Assembly (NCBI GenBank): GCA_965262665.1
Contig: CBDHFR010000002.1
Location: 124,001-188,000, forward strand
Origin: CBDBND01 sp965262665
Lineage (GTDB): Bacteria; Pseudomonadota; Alphaproteobacteria; Rhodospirillales; Rhodospirillaceae
Length of the DNA: 64,000 nt
Reading direction: 5' to 3'
Under the pieces are notes generated by a model, which worked only from the letters and a program-made list of their open reading frames with translations, had not been told where the DNA came from and searched no databases. Of this stretch, positions 55,899 to 63,386 are shown in pieces (position 1 is the stretch's first letter; each line of letters opens with the position of its first letter). The position numbers and the translations under genes were made by a program.

Positions 55899-56909
55899 TC
55901 ATTCTTCCAACTTCACAACCACTTTCCCCAAATTTCTTCCACTGAGCAGGTGGTTCACAGTATCGGCCACAGATTCCAGTCCTTTGAATGGTGTGGGGTC
56001 GACGAAAACCGTCAATTCGCGACGTTCATACAGGTCGAGCAGGCGCTCTGCGGCATAGGGATGATGCTCTTCAAAATGGGGATTAATGAAGGCCCGGACC
56101 GAAGCGGAGCGAAAATAAAGCTTTTGATAAAGGCGTGGGCCGGTGACCTGTTCCCAAGGTTTGCCGACCTCGGATGTATAGCCAGAGATCACCAGCCGTC
56201 CTTTGACCGCCAAGTTATCCACAAAGGCATCGTAAATTGCGCCACTAACGGAATCGTAGGCGATATTCAAACCCTTGGGATATTCCCGTTTAAGAACAGC
56301 CGACAACGTCCTCCGCCCTGTAATTGATCGGTCGGTCACAGCCGATTTCCCGCAGCTTCTCCGCTTTTTCGTCACTGCCGCATACACCGATCACATGGTT
56401 GCCGGCTTTCTTGGCCACCTGAACGATGATGTGCCCCAGACCGCCCGCGCGGCACCGGACACGGCTACTGTTTCTCCTGATTTCAGTTCACCCACTTGTT
56501 CGATCCCGACCATGCCGGATATGCCTGTCGGCATGAGACAGAGGATCTCGGGACTGGTTGAGGGCACTTTGTACAAACGACCGACGTCCGCCACCTGATA
56601 ATCCCGGTAACCCGTACCGACCTGCCACGTGGCCACGGCTTCGCCGACGGCGAAGTCGCGGACACCCGGTCCCAACTTCTCGATTCTCCCGACCACTTCA
56701 ATGCCGAGATCGGTCTGCGACGTGTAGCTGATGTAACTCACCGCATCGCGGATCATATTGAGGTCGTAAACCCCATTCACACCGGCATAGACATTGCGCA
56801 CGAGCACTTCACCAAAACCCGGCTCACCGATTTCAGCCTCAACGATTTCCGAACAGGCGCCAAAGTCTTCACCATAGCGGGTCATGATTAACTTACGGGA
56901 ACGCGGCAT
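55899..56909 (-). pseudogene. zinc-type quinone oxidoreductase (MDR), two frameshifts
   Basis: An alcohol dehydrogenase/quinone oxidoreductase protein of about 335 residues in three frames. The N-terminal 155 residues are intact (FGEVLVRNVYAGVNGVYDLN, LGIEVVGRIEKLGPGVRDFA, GISGMVGIEQVGELKSGETV). Near 56450 one base change shifts the nucleotide-binding motif; GGLGHIIVQVAKKAGNHVIG is in another frame. An extra T near 56315 shifts again, and SAVLKREYPKGLNIAYDSVS continues to the end at 55899. Two indels make sequence error less likely than gene decay. Confidence 0.82.
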
Positions 56910-56911
56910 AG

Positions 56912-58204
56912 TCAGGCGTCTTCTGTCTCATTACTGGAAATACGGTATCTGTAGGTCACGAACGTGCCTATTGCCATGGTGATCGCCGCAGATTCAAAGG
57001 CCAGAGACAAGCTGGTGAAGTTTGCCACCGTTCCCCAAATGATTCCGCCCCCCGCCATACCGGCGGTAAAACTCATCATTGTCACGGACAAGCCACGCCC
57101 TCTCACCCATGCAGGCAGGACCATTTGCGCAGCGACTTGAAAGGACAGCATGCAAATCATCCAGGCGCCGCCATAGAAAAACAGCACAACCGCAAAATAA
57201 ATGGGGTTACGCACTGTTCCCACACCATAGAGCGCAGCCGCGATGACCAAACTGGCAAAAAACACAATGGCATCACGGGAGTAACGCGTGTTGAGAGGAG
57301 GGGTGATAAACAGGGCGGTTACGATTGCACCAACACCGACAGCGCCCATGAGTGTGCCAAAACCCTCAGGTCCAACCCCCAATTCTGCACGGGCGAGCAA
57401 GGGGAGGAGAGCCATAAGAGCGCTGGCACAGAAGAAATGGCATGACCCTCTGATGAGGACAGCCTGAAACCGCGCCGCGCGTCGTACATAACGAGCACCG
57501 GCGGACATGTTTGACCACAGGGTCTGTCTTTGTGGTGGCCGCAAAGGCGGGCCTTCCCATTTGTAAACCACCCACATAAACGCGAAATAGCTGAGTGCAT
57601 TGACCAGGAACGCCGGCGTCACCCCGGCCCACCCGATCAACAGCCCCGCTGCGGCCGGACCGATGAGACGGGAAATGTTCATGGACAAGGAATTCAGTGT
57701 CACCGCATTAACCACCTCAGAACGGGGCACGATGTCTTGGATGGTTGCTGACATGGCCGGCATTTGGCAGGCTCCGCCGGCGCCGAGCAAAAGGGTGAAA
57801 AAAATCAGCCAAAACGGTGTAACCAAATTGAATTGGGTCAATCCAGCCAAAACGATTGTTACCGCAATCATCCACCACATGACTGCGATCATGTATTTAC
57901 GCCGGTCGATCATGTCGGCCAGAGAACCGGCGATGAAGGCGAGGAAGAGGGTGGGGATCATTTGCGAAGCTTGTACCGAGGCGACAAGAATGGGAGAGCT
58001 GGACAGGTCGGTCATCAACCAGGCCGAGCCAATCATTTGCATCCACGAGCCGATGAGGGAAAAAAGTCCGGCGATCCAGAAGGACCGGAAAGTGGTGAGC
58101 CTGAGCGTAGTCCACACCGATAGGACCGCTGGTCGTTGAGTAGGCGGTTGAAACTGATCAGACCCTGTTTCAGATCGGTTTTCTGGAATTTCTGATGGTC
58201 GCAT
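56912..58204 (-). CDS. MFS transporter (EntS-like, DHA3 type)
   Basis: A 430-residue protein with about 12 hydrophobic segments: TTFRSFWIAGLFSLIGSWMQ at the start, AFIAGSLADMIDRRKYMIAV (loop motif after TM2–3), WLIFFTLLLGAGGACQMPAM and LGAVGVGAIVTALFITPPL-like sequence in the second half. These fit the enterobactin exporter (EntS)/MFS_3 family. The stop is two bases from the start of the quinone oxidoreductase pseudogene. The substrate is unknown. Confidence 0.85.
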   Translation of the reverse strand: MRPSEIPENRSETGSDQFQPPTQRPAVLSVWTTLRLTTFRSFWIAGLFSLIGSWMQMIGSAWLMTDLSSSPILVASVQASQMIPTLFLAFIAGSLADMIDRRKYMIAVMWWMIAVTIVLAGLTQFNLVTPFWLIFFTLLLGAGGACQMPAMSATIQDIVPRSEVVNAVTLNSLSMNISRLIGPAAAGLLIGWAGVTPAFLVNALSYFAFMWVVYKWEGPPLRPPQRQTLWSNMSAGARYVRRAARFQAVLIRGSCHFFCASALMALLPLLARAELGVGPEGFGTLMGAVGVGAIVTALFITPPLNTRYSRDAIVFFASLVIAAALYGVGTVRNPIYFAVVLFFYGGAWMICMLSFQVAAQMVLPAWVRGRGLSVTMMSFTAGMAGGGIIWGTVANFTSLSLAFESAAITMAIGTFVTYRYRISSNETEDA

Positions 58205-58339
58205 GCGCGCTCATAGGGGGTGGAGGATTGGTCTGTCAATCGGATGCTCACGGTTGATCGCAAGATGACAAACGGGCGGTCTCACGTTTAGGGTACGTCG
58301 GCAACGATACAGATCGAGATTGAGAGAGGGGACGCCACC

Positions 58340-58981
58340 ATGAAACTGATTTTCACACCCAATCCGGAATACATCCATAAAGTCCTGGTCACGGCATATG
58401 AAGGCGACATTCTCGATCGATTTGAATTCGAGCGCACTCGGCCGTTCGATGCCGAGACCATTTGGGACTATCATCCGATGGGCAAGGTGCCAGCGCTTGT
58501 CTTGGACAACGGCGATCCCCTGTATGGCGGGCTGGTCATTTGTGAATACCTGGATTCCTTATCGACAACAGGAAAGCATGTATTCCCCAGTGGTGAAGCT
58601 CGCTGGCCAGCGCTCAGGCAAATGGTCTTAGGCGACGGAATGTTTGATGCTACGACGCTGCTTCGCGTTGAAGGTTGGCGCGACAAGAATGACTGGAACA
58701 TGGATTACATGCTGCGCGAGCGGCGTAAAATCATTGGTTGTCTCGATCGCATGGATGTTGAAGCGCTGCAATTCCGGGACGCGGACTTCCACATCGGTCA
58801 TATCTGTATGGCTGGAGGGCTAAGTTATCTCGATCTGCGCAATCCAATCCGAGAACATGTAATCGTCGCCGGCGACGATGGGTTTGACTGGAGGGAAGAA
58901 CGTTCCAATCTGGCGGACTGGTACGATTCCATTGTCGAGCGACCGTCTCTCAAATGGCGTTTTACCGTGGACGAAAAATAG
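58340..58981 (+). CDS. glutathione S-transferase family protein
   Basis: The 213-residue protein has a thioredoxin-like N-terminus (KLIFTPNPEYIHKVLVTAYE, WDYHPMGKVPALVLDNGDPL, VICEYLDSL) with the cis-proline VPAL motif, and an all-alpha C-terminal domain (GHICMAGGLSYLDLR near residue 155). The catalytic Ser/Cys position is a Pro-Glu-Tyr stretch (NPEYIHK), so the tyrosine may serve. It is likely involved in detoxification; the substrate is unknown. Confidence 0.82.
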   Translation: MKLIFTPNPEYIHKVLVTAYEGDILDRFEFERTRPFDAETIWDYHPMGKVPALVLDNGDPLYGGLVICEYLDSLSTTGKHVFPSGEARWPALRQMVLGDGMFDATTLLRVEGWRDKNDWNMDYMLRERRKIIGCLDRMDVEALQFRDADFHIGHICMAGGLSYLDLRNPIREHVIVAGDDGFDWREERSNLADWYDSIVERPSLKWRFTVDEK

Positions 58982-58994
58982 AGAAGACGGCTCG

Positions 58995-59849
58995 TTAAGC
59001 CGTTGGCGGCTGAGTCTCTGGCATGCGATCCATTAAGAGCTCCCAATTGTTCAACGACGCCACGTGGAAATACATGGCTGCTAACCAACCCTTGTTTCGC
59101 CATTCCAATATTTTTTCGTCGGGTGCCTCACGCAGCTTTTGTTCATTGATAGATGAAAAGGAACCGATGCTCAGCTTTTCATCGTTGGGGAGATCCAATT
59201 CCAAAGTTCTGTCTTCCACCAGATCTGAGGTTGCAAGCATTTGCGAGAACTCGTCCGTTGCCTGATACGCACCATGAAACTGCTGGCAGAGATCCAATGC
59301 ATCTGTCACCACTTGAGTTTCTTTGTCTCCTTCAAATAACGGCCTGGCGTCGGCATGATCCGACTTTGCTGTGTTGTCCACACCCAGCTGGAGGCGTTCG
59401 TCATCCTCTTTGCCCAATAAAATAAAGGGGTATCGCCTCACATAGGCGGGGATATAACACCGTCTCTCCCACTCGCCATCATCGGAGACAAAAAGGTTTT
59501 GGTCGGGACGGAAACCGAGTGCAATCGTCGGCACCAATTGCTCGCCGACGAACACGATGGGGTAGTGCCGGGCTGCTAACACGAATTCAGGCGTCGTTAC
59601 CGGGACGGCATTGGTGTCTTTGGCGAAGCTGAAATCGCGCTCCCGTAGAATCTTGAATTCTCCATGGGTATCCGCTGTGACCGGAGCGGGTTCGGAATAA
59701 AACAACGGTGGAACTTGGCGTTGATCCCCAGATGCATCTTTGGATTGTTGGGTATCGTCTGTATTCAAAGGATTAGCCCTAGGTGAGAGTAACTGGTCAT
59801 CGAGTGCCTTAAGGATAGGCCTTTCGAAGGCGCAATTTAAGGGCTTCAA
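58995..59849 (-). CDS. SapC family protein
   Basis: A protein of up to 284 residues whose core from about residue 50 (PLFYSEPAPVTADTHGEFKI, HYPIVFVGEQLVPTIALGF, YIPAYVRRYPFILLGKEDDE, FSSINEQKLREAPDE) matches SapC, a family linked to Campylobacter S-layer proteins. In alphaproteobacteria it is often near TonB receptors or tryptophan halogenases. The start may be further downstream; the N-terminal 45 residues are not family-like. It ends next to the IS630 copy. Confidence 0.82.
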   Translation of the reverse strand: MKPLNCAFERPILKALDDQLLSPRANPLNTDDTQQSKDASGDQRQVPPLFYSEPAPVTADTHGEFKILRERDFSFAKDTNAVPVTTPEFVLAARHYPIVFVGEQLVPTIALGFRPDQNLFVSDDGEWERRCYIPAYVRRYPFILLGKEDDERLQLGVDNTAKSDHADARPLFEGDKETQVVTDALDLCQQFHGAYQATDEFSQMLATSDLVEDRTLELDLPNDEKLSIGSFSSINEQKLREAPDEKILEWRNKGWLAAMYFHVASLNNWELLMDRMPETQPPTA

Positions 59850-60533
59850 CGCCTAGAGCAGATTCAATTTAGTCCCGATCATATCCGGCGGCGGCGAAGT
59901 AGTTTTCGCATTCGGTTGAGGTGAAGGCGTCGATGGCGTCGGCAATGGCGTCCCACAGGTCGTCGGCGGTTCTGGCGGCGGCCTTTCTCAGGAGCGCCTT
60001 GAGTTTGGCGAAGGCCATCTCGATCGGGTTGCAGTCGGGACTGTAGGGCGGCAGATACAGCAGGGTTGCGCCGGCGGCTTCGATGGCCTGGCGGATGCCA
60101 GCGACCTTGTGGGCGGGCAGGTTGGCCATGACGACGCTGTCTCCGGGGTCGAGTTCGGGTACCAGGACCTGTTCCACATAGGCCTTGAAGGCAGCCCCAT
60201 GCATCGGCCCGTCGAGGAGCATCGGGGCCCGCCAGGCCCCGGAGAGGCGCAAGCCGGCGGTCAACGTGGTGGTCTTCCAATGGCCATGGGGTATGGCGGC
60301 CCGGCACCGTTCGCCTTTGCGCGACCATCCCCGCAGCCGCGCCATCTTCATCGACGCGCCGGTCTGGTCGATGAAGATCAGCCGTTCCGGAGCGAGCCCT
60401 GCCTGGCCTTCGAACCAGAGCCGGCGCCGCGCGAGCACGTCCGGGCGCCGCCGCTCCGCTGCATGGCCGGCCTTTTTTTGTGCGTCAGCCCGCGCTTGGC
60501 GAAGAAGTGCCAGACCGTCGACGGGCAACGGCA
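59850..60533 (-). mobile_element. IS630-family fragment (type B copy 2)
   Basis: The minus strand encodes most of the transposase: ARRRLWFEGQAGLAPERLIF, IDQTGASMKMARLRGWSRKG, WKTTTLTAGLRLSGAWRAP, SVVMANLPAHKVAGIRQAIE, PYSPDCNPIEMAFAKLKALL and the end AAAGYDRD. The second catalytic residue is Ala (VVMANLPAHK, usual D before N) and the first motif is DQ rather than DE. The 5' end is cut after GCCCGTCGACGG. The C-terminal side extends to the probable IS end CTAGAGCAGATTCAATTTAG at about 59852. Confidence 0.85.
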
Positions 60534-60615
60534 AGTACTCCTACGGTCCTTTAGAAGGAACGAGAGGTCCAGTATAAAGTCTCGAATAAGTCGTCACCGT
60601 CTCAGGAGATTAGCC

Positions 60616-61347
60616 ATGCTTTCGGGTAAATCTGCGCTGGTTACCAACGTTCAGCACTTTGTTGGCCTCGCCGCTGCGCAGACGCTGAACCAACACGGTG
60701 CGCAGGTTTTTTGTCACGACAAATCCTTCGCAGACACACGATCGTGCGACGCATTTCGGGTTGACCATCCGGAATTATCGCCTCTTGATATAGCGGACAC
60801 CGGTGCCGCAATCGATACTGCGGCTGAGGCTGCCGGTGGACTGGATATCGCGGTCATCAACGACTTTTATCCGGCCATCCGCGCTTCGATCGACCAAGCC
60901 AGCTTGGATGACTACCGGGATACTTTGGAAGCGCTCATGGTTGTCCCTTTCGCGACCGCCGCTGCCGCGGCACGACATATGAAACCAAGACGCAGCGGTA
61001 AACTCATCTTTGTAACCTCTGCCGCACCTTTTCAAGGGTTGCCCAATTACTGCATGTATGTTGCCGGAAGAGGGGGGGCCAATGCCCTGGCGCTGTCCGT
61101 CGCTAAAGAATTGGCGCGTGACAATATCCAGGTCAACGCTGTGGCACCCAACTATGTGGAAAGCGAAAGCTATTTTCCGAAGGAGTTGCTCGCAGATGAA
61201 AAAGCGTTGGCCAAAATGATCAAAAATGTACCTCTGGGCCGGCTTGGCAAACCCAAGGAGGTGTCCGAAATGATTGCGTTCTTAGCTTCGGATAGGGCCA
61301 ATTTCATCACCGGTCAAATTATTCCCATTGCTGGGGGATGGGGGTAA
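60616..61347 (+). CDS. halohydrin dehalogenase
   Basis: A 243-residue SDR-fold enzyme. The place of the nucleotide-binding glycine motif reads SALVTNVQHFVGLAAAQTLN, closely matching the TNVKHF-GG start of HheC, and VFCHDKSFAD also matches. The catalytic triad is Ser–Tyr–Arg rather than Ser–Tyr–Lys: FVTSAAPFQG, then NYCMYVAGRGGANALALSVA. These are the defining differences between halohydrin dehalogenases and SDRs. Such enzymes turn vicinal halohydrins into epoxides and can also open epoxides. The ATG at 60616 follows a CAGGAG site. The gene lies in IS-bounded DNA. Confidence 0.85.
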   Translation: MLSGKSALVTNVQHFVGLAAAQTLNQHGAQVFCHDKSFADTRSCDAFRVDHPELSPLDIADTGAAIDTAAEAAGGLDIAVINDFYPAIRASIDQASLDDYRDTLEALMVVPFATAAAAARHMKPRRSGKLIFVTSAAPFQGLPNYCMYVAGRGGANALALSVAKELARDNIQVNAVAPNYVESESYFPKELLADEKALAKMIKNVPLGRLGKPKEVSEMIAFLASDRANFITGQIIPIAGGWG

Positions 61348-61412
61348 ATCAGCTGGCCTTTTTGTATTTCTTTCCGCCGCCCAATTCTCCGTAAGCCACT
61401 TTTTTTATTCGT

Positions 61413-61436
61413 ATTTAGTAGTTATGGGCTTGATAT
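61413..61436 (+). repeat. 24-bp inverted repeat, left copy
   Basis: This sequence, beginning ATTTAGTAGTTATGGGCTTG, is the exact reverse complement of 62983–63006. It probably marks the left end of the IS1595-type element whose transposase starts at 62941. Confidence 0.7.
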
Positions 61437-61501
61437 TGACTCTCGCAATTCCTTGTGCCAAAAGAAGATCGCCACACACAAGACTTGGTGGTGGCGACCT
61501 T

Positions 61502-61575
61502 GGCGCGGTGGCTCGAATGGATAGGCACCCGACTCGCAAATAGGGAACATGCCGGTTCGAATCCGGTCCGCGCCT
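61502..61575 (+). tRNA. tRNA-Cys(GCA)-like with an 8-nt anticodon loop
   Basis: A full cloverleaf can be drawn. The acceptor stem GGCGCGG (61502–61508) pairs perfectly with CCGCGCC (61568–61574) and the discriminator is T (U73), as in tRNA-Cys. The D-arm is GCT/GGC; the T-arm is GCCGG-TTCGAAT-CCGGT. The anticodon arm is CCCGA / TAGGG with one G·A mismatch around an 8-base loop CTCGCAAA. GCA is at 61536–61538, but one extra C stands between T33 and the anticodon. CCA is not encoded (CACC follows). It may be a variant, a frameshift-suppressor type, or a decaying copy. Confidence 0.7.
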
Positions 61576-61663
61576 CACCTTATGCCATAATTTTCTCCTA
61601 GCGGCAAGACTGGCTCTTTCTCGCCCCGCGCAGCTACGCTCGGCGTCACAAACCTCTTGCCAT

Positions 61664-62941
61664 CTAGTGGATTGATTCCAACGTTTGGAACCCTCTGTTT
61701 CGTGCGGCGATGATATGATCGGGGTCGGCTTTCCAGATCAAGGGTTTTGGGTTTGCGTCATTGTATTCGCGGACAAAGCGGTTGATGGCGGCCTGAAGGT
61801 CGACGACGGATTGGAAGACGCCACACTTGAGCCCGCGCCGCGTGAGTTTGGCGAAGAAGCCCTCGACGGCATTGAGCCACGAGCACGAGGTCGGCGTGAA
61901 GTGGAAGGTCCAGCGTGGATGGCGGGCGAGCCAGGCGCGGACCTTGTCCTTCTTGTGCGCAGCGTAGTTGTCGAGGATGACGTGGACGGCCTTGTCCGTC
62001 GGCACCTCGCGCTCGATGCGGTTGAGGAAGCGGATGAACTCCTGATGGCGGTGGCGCTGCATGTTCTGTGCGATGACCGTACCGTCCAGCACGTTGAGCG
62101 CGGCGAACAGCGTCGTCGTGCCATGCCGTTTGTAATCATAGGTCACGTAAAGCGGGGTGAAGACCTTCCCGTAGTGATGGTGTGACCCGTACCAAGCCCG
62201 CTTTAGAAGACTCCAAAAGCCTTCGATTGTGTTGGTGTGAGTGTCGCCATCAGCATAGGAAACGCTGTGATTGATGACGGCATGAGAGACAAAGGATTTA
62301 GCCGCGTTGTAGCCCTTGTATTCATCCGTGATCAGCAGTGAGCCATTGGGGTCAACAGTTTCCTTAATGAACCGCAAAAGGCCCTTGGCTGAGAGATCTG
62401 TGCCAACTCTAGCGGTTATCTTGCCACCACGCTCCACCGCACCGATAACCGGCGTTTTCTTGGTACCACGGCCCGGTTTGTTCGGCTTGTCGTTGTCGCG
62501 CTTATTGCCCTTGCGTGGGCGACCGCCAACATAGGTTTCGTCGGCTTCGATGATGCCTTGAAGTAGTGGCCCTTGCTTTGACGCCATGGCCGCCCGTATA
62601 CGCTGTTGCATGTACCACGCCGTTTTCTGATTCAGATTGAGGTCCCGGGCGAGCTGGCAACTGGACAGGCTTTTTTTGGCATTCACGATCAGGCCGATAG
62701 CCATGAACCACTTTTGCAGTTCAATTCTCGTTTTTTCAAAGATCGTGCCGGACAAGACATTAAAGCTCGACTTGCAGCCGTAACAGTTCCAACGGCCAAT
62801 ACGGCCACCATCATCTTTACGTGATACGTGGACGCTGCCACAGTGTGGGCAGTGAGGCTCATCATGCCAGCGTACACTTTCCAGATGTTCGATGCAGGAT
62901 TCTTGATCCGGGAACTTTCTGAATATGTCAATTAGGTTCAT
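61664..62941 (-). CDS. chimeric transposase: IS1595 N-terminus and core fused to IS630 C-terminus
   Basis: The frame of 425 codons starts as an IS1595-family protein: FRKFPDQESCIEHLESVRWH, the zinc ribbon CPHCGSVHVS / WNCYGCKSSFNVLSGTIFEK, and the DDE core IIEADETYVGGRPRKGNK, SLLITDEYKGYNAA and HTNTIEGFWSLLKRAWYG. After GKVFTPLYV it passes in frame, near 62144, into the IS630 type A transposase C-terminal 165 residues (TYDYKRHGTTTLFAALNVLD to the end). IS1595 catalytic residues are complete, so it might still work. The IS630 part keeps its left inverted repeat at 61665. Confidence 0.85.
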   Translation of the reverse strand: MNLIDIFRKFPDQESCIEHLESVRWHDEPHCPHCGSVHVSRKDDGGRIGRWNCYGCKSSFNVLSGTIFEKTRIELQKWFMAIGLIVNAKKSLSSCQLARDLNLNQKTAWYMQQRIRAAMASKQGPLLQGIIEADETYVGGRPRKGNKRDNDKPNKPGRGTKKTPVIGAVERGGKITARVGTDLSAKGLLRFIKETVDPNGSLLITDEYKGYNAAKSFVSHAVINHSVSYADGDTHTNTIEGFWSLLKRAWYGSHHHYGKVFTPLYVTYDYKRHGTTTLFAALNVLDGTVIAQNMQRHRHQEFIRFLNRIEREVPTDKAVHVILDNYAAHKKDKVRAWLARHPRWTFHFTPTSCSWLNAVEGFFAKLTRRGLKCGVFQSVVDLQAAINRFVREYNDANPKPLIWKADPDHIIAARNRGFQTLESIH

Positions 62942-62975
62942 AGCCGCCTCCTATGAACCATTTATACTAGTAGGC

Positions 62976-63386
62976 TTATTTCATATCAAGCCCATAACTA
63001 CTAAATGCGTTTTTGTTTGTCCGGTCGGGAATGGGATCCCAAGAGACCTTGTAGAGGGTTACTTCTTTACTTAAACTTTTGAGTGCGAATTCACCCGCAT
63101 TGTTGAATTTGTCCTGGTCCTTCCAATTTACCCGTTCTATTTCTTCGCTGACCCAAATTTCTTCCGGTCCCGCTTCAGCACAAATTCTGGCGGCGGTCTG
63201 AACGGCGGTTCCGAAATAACCATCGTCTTCAATTACAGCTTCGCCGCTGTGCAAGCCGATGCGTACGTCAAAGCCGTATTTGGGTTTCTTGCGGCTGAAG
63301 AGATTGATGCCTGCTGAATTTGGATGGCAGCGTCGACAGAAAATTTGGAAATATTGAACGTCGCCATGATGCCGTCACCGGTGTGC
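62976..63386 (-). pseudogene. class III adenylate/guanylate cyclase C-terminal fragment, frameshifted
   Basis: The minus strand gives KHTGDGIMATFNISKFSVDA, where GDGIMA holds a metal-binding Asp of the cyclase domain. At about 63310 one base is missing; INLFSRKKPKYGFDVRIGLH continues in the next frame to SGEAVIEDDGYFGTAVQTAA, RICAEAG and EEIWVSEEI. The N-terminal part is replaced by the IS630 fragment at 63387. The last residues FSSYGLDMK are encoded by the IS1595-end repeat at 62983–63006, so the native C-terminus is also lost. Confidence 0.75.
62983..63006 (-). repeat. 24-bp inverted repeat, right copy
   Basis: The exact reverse complement of 61413–61436. It lies 42 bases upstream of the chimeric transposase start, the usual distance for an IS1595 terminal repeat. 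The two copies enclose the transposase, a tRNA gene and part of an IS630. Confidence 0.7.

Noticed and set aside
60109..61347. 412-codon plus-strand frame that would give the dehalogenase a long N-terminus
   Set aside because: The upstream 169 codons are antisense to the IS630 transposase. The ATG at 60616 has a ribosome site and matches the start of the family.
61502..61575. tRNA-Ala(CGC) or tRNA-Arg reading of the cloverleaf
   Set aside because: The acceptor lacks G3·U70, the discriminator is T, and the GGCGCGGTGGC start with GCA in the loop fits tRNA-Cys better.
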